Shown here: positions 17,767-24,913 of the stretch, piece by piece
How the letters are laid out: each line of letters opens with the position of its first letter
How positions within the stretch are numbered: position 1 is the first letter of the stretch
NCBI RefSeq assembly: GCF_001641695.1
Contig: NZ_LSEF01000100.1
Location: 42,216-106,215 of the forward strand
Direction: 5' to 3'
DNA: 64,000 bases
Origin: Bradyrhizobium neotropicale
Lineage (GTDB): Bacteria > Pseudomonadota > Alphaproteobacteria > Rhizobiales > Xanthobacteraceae
The notes under the pieces: generated by a model
What the model was told of the DNA's origin: nothing
The model's database searches: none
Seen by the model: the letters and a program-made list of their open reading frames with translations, nothing else
Position numbers and translations under genes: made by a program

Positions 17767-17786
17767 CAACCGTAGTCCCACGGTTG
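17767..17786. promoter_or_regulatory. Dyad flanked by TTGACA boxes
   Basis: CAACCGT-agtccc-ACGGTTG (17767-17786) is a perfect 7-base inverted repeat. TTGACA occurs at 17763-17768 and again at 17784-17789, so the site overlaps possible -35 elements for the XRE gene. Clear -10 boxes are lacking. Confidence 0.3.
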
Positions 17787-17951
17787 ACAGACCGCTGGCA
17801 GCCTCCGCATTCTGGTCGTGCTGCAGCAAGACAGCGGTGCATTGCTAAATTTCTCCGCAATGTTTCCCCAATCAGAGTGAAGTTTTGATGTCGCTGTCAC
17901 CTGAGGCAATACTTCCATTGCGCCAACGGTGGTGTTTGGAGGGCTGAGGAA

Positions 17952-18365
17952 ATGTCGAAAGCGCCCAACCCTGTTGACAAATATGTCGGCAGTCGCGTGC
18001 GTATGCGCCGCATCATGTTGGGCATGAGTCAGGAAAAGCTCGGTGAAGCTTTGGGCCTGACGTTCCAGCAGATTCAGAAATACGAGAAGGGCACCAACAG
18101 AGTCGGCGCGAGCCGCATCCAGCAGATCGCCGAGATTCTCCAGGTGCCGGTGTCGTTCCTGTTCGAGGGCGGACCGAGCGGCACGCCCGGTCCCGACGGC
18201 TTCAGCGAAGGCGCATCGCCGTCCTATGTCTCCGACTTCCTCGCGACATCGGAGGGCTTAGCCCTGACCAAGGCATTCACCCGAATCACCGATTCGAAGC
18301 TGCGCCGCTCGATCGTTGATCTGGTCGAACAGATCGCTGCCCGCGAAGGGCCCGACAAGCGCTGA
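17952..18365 (+). CDS. XRE-family helix-turn-helix regulator
   Basis: A 137-residue DNA-binding protein with a Cro/CI-type HTH at about 11-70: VRMRRIMLGMSQEKLGEALG, then TFQQIQKYEKGTNRVGASR. The C-terminal part (about 75-137) is a family-specific tail with a Ser/Gly-rich linker and a final helix. This protein type sits after lnt in many Rhizobiales and resembles small regulators tied to cell-cycle or metK control. A leader of 222 bases precedes it. Targets are unknown. Confidence 0.9.
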   Translation: MSKAPNPVDKYVGSRVRMRRIMLGMSQEKLGEALGLTFQQIQKYEKGTNRVGASRIQQIAEILQVPVSFLFEGGPSGTPGPDGFSEGASPSYVSDFLATSEGLALTKAFTRITDSKLRRSIVDLVEQIAAREGPDKR

Positions 18366-18480
18366 CGCGCGACCTCATTCCGATTTGAGGCTGCGCCAAA
18401 TCTGGCCTATGTCGTCATTTGCGGCCGCGCTTTAGGCGTGTCCTCTTGCGATGATGCGGCTCAAAGGCTCAGATGTTTCC

Positions 18481-19608
18481 ATGGCGAGCTCCAATTGGTT
18501 CGATTCCCAAACTATTCTCGATGGCATCCGCCGCTGGGTGGAGATCGAGACGCCGACGGACACGCCTGAACAGGTCAACAAGCTGGTCTCGCTGGTCGCG
18601 GATCACTATCGCGATCTGCCGGCGACGATCGAACGGGTTGCCGGCGTCGACGGCTGTGGCGACCACCTCGTGGTCCGCTCGACGTGGGGCCAGGACCAGC
18701 CGGGTATCCTGGTGCTCAGTCATCTCGACACCGTTCATCCCATGGGATTCATTGAGCGGCTGCCTTTCAGGATCGAAGGCGACAGCGCCTTCGGTCCCGG
18801 CATCTACGACATGAAGGGCGGCGCCTACATCGCCCATCACGCCTTTCGCGCGCTGTGCGCCACCGCGGATCGTTCGCCGCTCGGCATCACCCACATGTTC
18901 ACCTCCGACGAGGAGATCGGCAGCCCCACCTCGCGCGCGTTGATCGAGCAGGAAGGGCGCAAGGCCAAATACGTGCTGGTGACGGAGCCGGCGCGCGACG
19001 GCGGCAAGATCGTCACCGGACGCAAGGGCGTCGGGCGGTTCGAGGTGTTCATCAGGGGCGTGCCCGCACATGCCGGCACACGGCCCGAAGACGGCCGCAG
19101 CGCCATCCGCGAGCTCGCCAACGTCATCCAGGCGCTCGAAGGAATGAACGATCTCAAGCGCGGCGTCACCGTCAATGTCGGCGTGGTGCGCGGCGGCACG
19201 CGACCCAACGTGACGCCGGAAGAGGCCTATGCCGAAGTCGATCTGCGCGTCCCCAGCTTCGCCGATGCGGAGGAATTCGTCGGCAAGATTCTCGGACTGA
19301 AGTCGAAGACCGACGGCGTCACCGTTGAGGTCACCGGCGATCTCAATCGTCCGCCGTACGAGAAGAGCAATTCGGGCGCCGCGCTGTTCGAGCACGCGAA
19401 GACGCTCGCCGCCGAGCTCGGCCTCGAGCTGATCGACGTCCACACCGGCGGCGGCTCCGACGGCAATTTCACCGCCGCGCACACCGGCACGCTCGACGGC
19501 CTCGGCGTCGACGGCAAGGGCGCCCACACTCATTATGAGCAGCTCTACATCTCGTCGCTCGAGCCGCGCGCGCGGCTGCTCTATCGGCTTTATCAGACGC
19601 TGCAATGA
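18481..19608 (+). CDS. M20-family metallohydrolase (carboxypeptidase G2-like)
   Basis: A 375-residue di-zinc hydrolase of the M20/M25/M40 family, which cleaves amide bonds of amino-acid conjugates. The metal ligands and bases appear in order: H81 and catalytic D83 in SHLDTVHP, bridging D110 in GIYDMKGG, general base E144 with E145 in TSDEEIGS, E169 in VTEPA, and the last His in KGAHTHYEQ. A dimerisation domain fills the middle. ATG 18481 is used; ATG 18451 would add ten residues. trmB overlaps its stop codon, so they are cotranscribed. Substrate could be glutamate conjugates, but this is not determined. The place is one where metK is found in other rhizobia, as I recall. Confidence 0.85.
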   Translation: MASSNWFDSQTILDGIRRWVEIETPTDTPEQVNKLVSLVADHYRDLPATIERVAGVDGCGDHLVVRSTWGQDQPGILVLSHLDTVHPMGFIERLPFRIEGDSAFGPGIYDMKGGAYIAHHAFRALCATADRSPLGITHMFTSDEEIGSPTSRALIEQEGRKAKYVLVTEPARDGGKIVTGRKGVGRFEVFIRGVPAHAGTRPEDGRSAIRELANVIQALEGMNDLKRGVTVNVGVVRGGTRPNVTPEEAYAEVDLRVPSFADAEEFVGKILGLKSKTDGVTVEVTGDLNRPPYEKSNSGAALFEHAKTLAAELGLELIDVHTGGGSDGNFTAAHTGTLDGLGVDGKGAHTHYEQLYISSLEPRARLLYRLYQTLQ

Positions 19609-20318
19609 ACGACGACAAGCTGCACCCGCGCCGCACTGAAGACAACGAGCGCGCCTTCTTCGGACGCCGCAAGGGCCACAAGCTCAGGCAGCACCAGGCC
19701 GACCTCGTCGACAATTTGCTGCCGCATCTGGCGCTCGACATCGAGAGCGAAGCGCCCGCAAATGTCGTCGAGATCTTCGATCCGGCCGCGGGCGATCTCA
19801 GGCTCGAGATCGGCTTTGGCGGCGGCGAGCATCTCGCGGCGGAAGCCCAGCTCTTTCCCGCGACCGGCTTCATCGGCTGCGAGCCCTATGTCAACGGCAT
19901 GGCGAAAATCCTCGCGCAGATCGAGGCCGGCAACATCGGCAACATCCGCCTGTTCGCGGGCGATGCCGCCGAGCTGCTCGCCTGGCTGCCGCAGGCATCG
20001 CTGTCGCGGATCGACCTGATCCATCCCGACCCCTGGCCGAAACGGCGACACTGGAAGCGACGCTTCGTCCAGGACAAGAGCATCGCGGCGATGGCGCGCG
20101 TGCTGAAGGCGGGCGGTGAATTCCGCTTCGTCTGCGACATCGACGATTACTGCGCCTGGACGCTGTCGCATCTCGCACGCTCGCCGGACTTCCAATGGCT
20201 CGCGGAGCGCGCCGATGATTTCCGCCTACCCTGGGTCGGCTACACCATGACCCGCTACGGCAGGAAGGCCGCGCGCGAGGGACGCAAGGCGGCGTATCTG
20301 CGGTTTCGGAGGCTCTAG
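19605..20318 (+). CDS. trmB: tRNA (guanine-N7-)-methyltransferase
   Basis: A 237-residue SAM-dependent enzyme making m7G46 in tRNA. The N-terminal FFGRRKGHKLR segment is the family signature. The SAM motif I is LEIGFGGGEHL, motif post-I is GCEPYVNGM, and the DLIHPDPWPKRRHWKRRF string (quoted in full, 18 residues) is diagnostic. ATGA overlap with the M20 gene upstream. Its TAG stop overlaps the stop of the convergent gene by three bases. Confidence 0.95.
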   Translation: MNDDKLHPRRTEDNERAFFGRRKGHKLRQHQADLVDNLLPHLALDIESEAPANVVEIFDPAAGDLRLEIGFGGGEHLAAEAQLFPATGFIGCEPYVNGMAKILAQIEAGNIGNIRLFAGDAAELLAWLPQASLSRIDLIHPDPWPKRRHWKRRFVQDKSIAAMARVLKAGGEFRFVCDIDDYCAWTLSHLARSPDFQWLAERADDFRLPWVGYTMTRYGRKAAREGRKAAYLRFRRL

Positions 20319-21397
20319 ACCGTCTGCCGGTTGCGCCAGAAAGTCACGACGCGCTCGGCGGTCGAGGGCATCAGGCGCGTGAAGTTGGTGCGGGCCGCTT
20401 CGATGTCGGCGTCGGCCGGCGCGCGAGATGGGCCGTACCACAGCAGGATGAGCGCGCGCACGGTCGGCCAACCGAGATTCAAGACACGGCCAACGATCAG
20501 AATCGGATCATAGCGGTCGCCTCCGATCAGGCGATCGAGGGTCGCGAGCCTGAGGCCTGACATCGCGGAGAGCGCCGCGATCGATTCCTCGTATTTGTGC
20601 GCCTTGGCGAAGCCGAGCAGCGCGCTCTCGCCGAGATGCCCCTCGCGCTGCAGGGTGAGCACGGTGCGCTGCGCCGCCGAAAAATCGCGCCGCGGTCCGG
20701 GCGGCAGCGCCGCTTCCTCGATCGCAGTCATGGCGCGCTTGATCTCGACCTGGCGAACCGGATTGACCACGCTGGACAGGCGGCGGCGAATGACGTCGAG
20801 CGTGCCGTCGAGAAGCTCCTTCAGATGGTCGCCCGAGAGATCCTCGCGTTGACCGAGCTTGAGCGTCAGCACGCCGTCCTGCGAGGCACGCTTGACCAGC
20901 TCGGAGTAGCTGCCCGGCGAGAACACCGCACCGGCATTGCCGGCGGCGCGACGAACCACCTCGCGATCGCCGCGCTCGACCAGCACGTCGGTGACCTTCG
21001 TCGACAAGGTCGGCCGCTCCGTCATCGCCAGCAGGTGGCCCTGCCCCTTCAGCCGCGCGATTTCGATCAGTGCGGCTTCGTCGAGCACGGGCGAGCGGCG
21101 CAGCACCGGACCGGCCACCATGATCTCGTTCTCGCGGGCGAGCTGCCTCACCAGATGGCACGGCGCGTTGTTGAGCCTCGAGAAGCGCTCGGCGAGATCG
21201 ACGCGCGAGGCAAGCTCGGCATGCGGGACGAGGTCGATCAGGAGATCGTCGAACAGCGCAACGAGGTCGGGGCGGAGCTTTGCGGAATCCTGGAAGAACA
21301 ATTCGGCGATGGCGCGCGCCACCTCGCCGCGACGCCGCGGATCGCCGCGTTTGACGATATCGTCCAGTCCGGGGATGAGCGACGTGGCAACGGTCAT
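20315..21397 (-). CDS. DUF2336 domain-containing protein
   Basis: A 360-residue, mostly helical protein of the alphaproteobacterial DUF2336 family, with repeated helical pairs resembling HEAT repeats (for example RRRGEVARAIAELFF near the start and a later ALIEIARLKGQGHLLAM). It has no signal peptide or membrane helix and no catalytic motif. The ATG at 21397 is preferred over upstream in-frame starts because the family begins near this point. It is convergent with trmB, their stop codons sharing CTAG. Function unknown; the fold suggests protein-protein contacts. Confidence 0.85.
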   Translation of the reverse strand: MTVATSLIPGLDDIVKRGDPRRRGEVARAIAELFFQDSAKLRPDLVALFDDLLIDLVPHAELASRVDLAERFSRLNNAPCHLVRQLARENEIMVAGPVLRRSPVLDEAALIEIARLKGQGHLLAMTERPTLSTKVTDVLVERGDREVVRRAAGNAGAVFSPGSYSELVKRASQDGVLTLKLGQREDLSGDHLKELLDGTLDVIRRRLSSVVNPVRQVEIKRAMTAIEEAALPPGPRRDFSAAQRTVLTLQREGHLGESALLGFAKAHKYEESIAALSAMSGLRLATLDRLIGGDRYDPILIVGRVLNLGWPTVRALILLWYGPSRAPADADIEAARTNFTRLMPSTAERVVTFWRNRQTV

Positions 21398-21547
21398 GGA
21401 ACGCAACTCGAATCTGGCACGCCGCGGGTGCGCCATAGGCTCAAGCCGCCCCACGATCGGCAAATTTAGGCCCCCTTGATGAAGGAAGCGTTGCGCTGGG
21501 AGCAGGCAAACCGGGCGCAAAAAGCCAACCGCCGGCTGCGATGGGCC

Positions 21548-21576
21548 TTGTCCGGGGGGGTGGAAAGCGCTATATC
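21548..21576 (+). promoter_or_regulatory. Candidate sigma-70 promoter of the rimP-nusA-infB operon
   Basis: TTGTCC (21548-21553) and TATATC (21571-21576) are separated by 17 bases. Transcription would start near 21583 and run into the hairpin at 21616-21646 before reaching rimP. Confidence 0.5.
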
Positions 21577-21615
21577 AACACCAACTTAATCTTCTCATAC
21601 GATCCGCGTAGTGAG

Positions 21616-21646
21616 GGTGGGCCCGAAAGGACCCGCTCTTTTTTAT
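21616..21646 (+). terminator. Leader terminator/attenuator ahead of rimP
   Basis: GTGGGCC-cgaaa-GGACCCGC forms a stem of about seven pairs with one bulged A, followed by TCTTTTTTATT. It lies 120 bases before the rimP start, inside the presumed leader of the operon, so it may attenuate the operon rather than end an upstream gene (the upstream gene runs the other way). Confidence 0.65.
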
Positions 21647-21768
21647 TACCTGAGCGCGGCTTGGCGGAAGAAGAGCGGCCCGACGGCTTGTCGGAGCCGA
21701 GGACGTAGCGAAGCAGCCTCTGAAGCGTTGTAACCAAGCCTTAACCATCGAGCGCCTTGACCCTGAAT

Positions 21769-22524
21769 ATGACCGAACCGAACCCTGGTTCCACGGATGC
21801 CGAGTTGCTGGCCGAGCCGCGGCTTGTGGTCGAGCCGGGCGTGGCGGCACGGGTGTCGGCGATCGCAGGCCCGGTGCTCGAGGGCATGGGCTACCGCTTG
21901 GTGCGGATCCGGATTTCCGGCGAGGCCGGCTGCACCGTGCAGATCATGGCCGAACGTCCCGACGGTTCGATGCAACTCGAGGATTGCGAGGCGATCTCGC
22001 GGGCGCTGTCGCCCGTGCTCGACGTCGCCGACCCCATCGATCGCGCCTATCGGCTGGAAATCTCCTCGCCGGGAATCGACCGGCCGCTGGTGCGGCGCAC
22101 CGATTTCGAGCGGTATACGGGGCATCTCGTCAGGATCGAAATGGCGGTCGCCCATGAGGGACGAAAGCGCTTCCGCGGCACGCTGGCCGGCGTCGAAGGC
22201 GATCGCGTGCGGATCAAGCGCGACGACGTCAAGGCCGGCGACGAGGCCGAGGTTCTCCTGGTCATGGAGGATATCGGCGACGCACGGCTGGTGCTGACCG
22301 ACGAGCTGATCGCGGAGTCCATGCGCCGCGGTAAGGCCGAGGCGCGCGAGATGCGCCGCAATCTCGGGCTGGAGCCGCCGCAGGCCCCGCATGCTAAGAT
22401 CAGCGAGAAGACGACAAAGAACACGAAGCCGAAGAAAAAGCCGGCACCGAAGAACACCAAGCAACATCGCCTTGCCGCAGAACGCGCGCGGCGCGGCGAA
22501 ATCGAGCCTGACGAAGGAGACTAG
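21769..22524 (+). CDS. rimP: Ribosome maturation factor RimP
   Basis: A 251-residue 30S subunit assembly factor. The N-terminal domain includes GMGYRLVRIRISGE and the strand-turn SMQLEDCEAISRALSPVLD. The SSPGIDRPL signature is at about 98-107. An SH3-like C-terminal domain follows. The final 50 residues form a Lys/Ala-rich tail (KTTKNTKPKKKPAPK) longer than in E. coli and typical of Bradyrhizobium. ATG 21769 is used; a TTG twelve bases upstream is less likely. First gene of the operon, two bases before nusA. Confidence 0.94.
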   Translation: MTEPNPGSTDAELLAEPRLVVEPGVAARVSAIAGPVLEGMGYRLVRIRISGEAGCTVQIMAERPDGSMQLEDCEAISRALSPVLDVADPIDRAYRLEISSPGIDRPLVRRTDFERYTGHLVRIEMAVAHEGRKRFRGTLAGVEGDRVRIKRDDVKAGDEAEVLLVMEDIGDARLVLTDELIAESMRRGKAEAREMRRNLGLEPPQAPHAKISEKTTKNTKPKKKPAPKNTKQHRLAAERARRGEIEPDEGD

Positions 22525-22526
22525 CC

Positions 22527-24137
22527 ATGGCAGTCAGCGCCAATCGACTCGAACTGCTCCAGATCGCCGACGCCGTTGCGCGCGAGAAATCGATCGACCG
22601 CAGCATCGTCATCGCCGCGATGGAGGACGCCATCGCGAAGGCGGCGCGCGCCCGTTACGGCAGCGAGACTGACGTTCACGCCGAAATCGACCCGAAGAAG
22701 GGCGAGCTCCGTCTGTCGCGCCACATGCTGGTGGTCGAGAAGGTCGAAAACCATTCCAACCAGATTTCGCTGACGGACGCGCAGCGCGCCAATCCCGGCG
22801 CCCAGGTCGGCGATACCATTGCCGACACCCTGCCGCCGCTCGAGTACGGCCGCATCGCCGCTCAGTCGGCCAAGCAGGTGATCGTGCAGAAGGTGCGCGA
22901 GGCCGAGCGCGACCGGCAATATCAGGAATTCAAGGATCGCATCGGCGACATCGTCAACGGCGTCGTCAAGCGCGTCGAATATGGCAGCGTGATCGTCGAT
23001 CTCGGCCGTGGCGAAGCCATCATCCGCCGCGACGAGATGCTGCCGCGCGAGGTCTTCCGGAACGGTGACCGCGTCCGCGCCTATATTTTCGACGTGCGTC
23101 GCGAGACCCGCGGCCCGCAGATCTTCCTCTCCCGCACCCACCCGCAGTTCATGGCGAAGCTGTTCGCGCAGGAAGTGCCGGAAATCTATGACGGCATCGT
23201 CGAGATCAAGGCGGTGGCCCGCGACCCCGGCTCGCGCGCGAAAATCGGCGTGATTTCCCGCGATTCGTCGGTCGATCCGGTCGGCGCCTGCGTCGGTATG
23301 CGTGGCTCGCGCGTGCAGGCTGTGGTGAACGAGCTGCAGGGCGAGAAGATCGACATCATTCCCTGGTCGCCCGATATCGCGACCTTCGTGGTCAACGCGC
23401 TGGCGCCGGCCGAAGTGTCCAAGGTCGTCATCGACGAGGACCGCGAGCGCATCGAGGTCGTGGTTCCCGATACCAACAACCAGCTGTCGCTGGCGATCGG
23501 CCGCCGCGGCCAGAACGTCCGTCTCGCCTCGCAGCTCACCGGCTGGGACATCGACATCCTGACCGAGCAGGAGGAATCGGAGCGCCGCCAGGCCGATTTC
23601 GAGAACTCCACCCGCGTCTTCATGGAATCGCTCAATGTCGACGAGGTGGTCGGCCAGCTGCTGGCGTCCGAAGGCTTCACCTCGGTCGAGGAGCTCGCCA
23701 TGGTGGAAGTCAAGGAACTCGCCGGCATCGAAGGTTTCGACGAGGAGACCGCGCAGGAGCTCCAGAACCGGGCGCGCGAATATCTCGAGCAGCAGGAAGC
23801 CGAGCTCGAAGCCCGTCGCAAGGAACTCGGTGTCGAGGACGCGCTCAAGGACGTGCCGGGCGTGACCTCGAAGATGCTGGTGAAGTTCGGCGAGAACGAC
23901 ATCAAGACCGTCGAGGATCTCGCCGGCTGCGCCACCGACGACCTGGTCGGCTGGACCGAGCGCAAGGAAGGTGGCGAGTCCACCAAATATCCGGGCGCAC
24001 TCGACGGCATCGACATCTCCCGCGACGATGCCGAAGCCATGATCATGCAGGCCCGCGTCAAGGCCGGCTGGATCACCGAGGCCGACCTTGCGAAGCCCGC
24101 CGAAGAGGCTGAGGCGACCGAAGATCAGCCGGCTTAA
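22527..24137 (+). CDS. nusA: Transcription termination/antitermination factor NusA
   Basis: A 536-residue RNA polymerase-binding factor. Domains in order: an N-terminal polymerase-binding domain (1-130), S1 (about 132-200, with DIVNGVVKRVEYGSVIVDLG), KH1 and KH2 (about 230-345, with IGRRGQNVRLASQL), and two C-terminal acidic repeats (about 365-515, with LLASEGFTSVEELA and VPGVTSKMLVKFGENDI). A GAAGGAGA ribosome-binding site precedes the ATG. It sits between rimP and ylxR. Confidence 0.97.
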   Translation: MAVSANRLELLQIADAVAREKSIDRSIVIAAMEDAIAKAARARYGSETDVHAEIDPKKGELRLSRHMLVVEKVENHSNQISLTDAQRANPGAQVGDTIADTLPPLEYGRIAAQSAKQVIVQKVREAERDRQYQEFKDRIGDIVNGVVKRVEYGSVIVDLGRGEAIIRRDEMLPREVFRNGDRVRAYIFDVRRETRGPQIFLSRTHPQFMAKLFAQEVPEIYDGIVEIKAVARDPGSRAKIGVISRDSSVDPVGACVGMRGSRVQAVVNELQGEKIDIIPWSPDIATFVVNALAPAEVSKVVIDEDRERIEVVVPDTNNQLSLAIGRRGQNVRLASQLTGWDIDILTEQEESERRQADFENSTRVFMESLNVDEVVGQLLASEGFTSVEELAMVEVKELAGIEGFDEETAQELQNRAREYLEQQEAELEARRKELGVEDALKDVPGVTSKMLVKFGENDIKTVEDLAGCATDDLVGWTERKEGGESTKYPGALDGIDISRDDAEAMIMQARVKAGWITEADLAKPAEEAEATEDQPA

Positions 24138-24160
24138 GGGCAACAGGAGATGTCGCCCGG

Positions 24161-24844
24161 ATGCTCGCTCATTCTGACCCCGAACTCGACCATGGACCGC
24201 GGACCGAAAGGTCCGCGACCATGCGGATGTGCGTGGTCAGCCGCGAGGTCCGGCCGATCGACGAGCTGATCCGCTTCGTCGTATCACCCCAGGGCGACAT
24301 AGTTCCCGATCTCAAGCGCAAGCTGCCCGGACGGGGCATGTGGATCACCGCATCGCGCAAGGCGGTTGCGGAAGCCGTTCGCCGTCACCAATTTAGCAAA
24401 GCCTTCAAGCGCGACCTGCGCATTCCTCCGACGCTCCCGCTCGACACCGAGACGCTCCTGGTTCGGAGCGTGGCCGAAGCGCTCGCGATTTCCGCCAAAG
24501 CGGGCCAGGTGGTGGCCGGTTTTGGCAAGGTCGAAAGCGCCTTGCGGGGGGGCACGGTCGAGGTCCTGATCCATGCCAGCGACGGGGCCCCGGACGGAAT
24601 CCGCAAATTAGACACGCTGGCACGGCAAAATGACGGGAATCGCGGCACCAAGCCGCCGATTCCCATCGTTACCGCATTGAAATCGGCAGAATTGGATTTG
24701 GCACTTACCCGGTCAAATGTGATACATGCTGCGCTGCTCGCGGGCCCGGCGAGCAGGACATTCCTGTCACGTAGCCAGATGCTGGTCCGATACCGGCTGG
24801 CGGACGATGACAAGACTGCCGAAAATCACGGCCAGGATTTCTGA
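24161..24844 (+). CDS. ylxR: YlxR-family RNA-binding protein with L7Ae-like C-terminal domain
   Basis: A 227-residue protein. Residues about 18-95 are a YlxR (DUF448) domain with R-x-C-V-V-S-R and DLKRKLPGRGMWIT. Residues about 100-190 resemble the L7Ae/L30e fold (AISAKAGQVVAGFGKVESALRGG). In many bacteria these are separate small proteins encoded between nusA and infB; here they are one chain, as in other alphaproteobacteria. The product probably binds RNA or RNase P/ribosome partners. infB starts 69 bases downstream. Confidence 0.88.
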   Translation: MLAHSDPELDHGPRTERSATMRMCVVSREVRPIDELIRFVVSPQGDIVPDLKRKLPGRGMWITASRKAVAEAVRRHQFSKAFKRDLRIPPTLPLDTETLLVRSVAEALAISAKAGQVVAGFGKVESALRGGTVEVLIHASDGAPDGIRKLDTLARQNDGNRGTKPPIPIVTALKSAELDLALTRSNVIHAALLAGPASRTFLSRSQMLVRYRLADDDKTAENHGQDF

Positions 24845-24913
24845 AGACAACGACAAACCGGACGATGGTGCGGCAACGCACAACGTTAACAAGATCAAGA
24901 TTGGGACTACTGA

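Larger units (their letters stand above)
21398..21768. other. Divergent control region between DUF2336 gene and rimP operon
   Basis: This 371-base gap holds the start region of the minus-strand DUF2336 gene, a plausible plus-strand promoter at 21548-21576 and a hairpin with a T run at 21616-21646, both annotated separately. The 120 bases after the hairpin contain no open frame with a ribosome-binding site and no second structure I could recognise. Confidence 0.55.

Noticed and set aside
22521..24143. A 540-codon antisense frame over nusA
   Set aside because: Typical mirror frame of a high-GC gene; no ribosome-binding site or recognisable domain.
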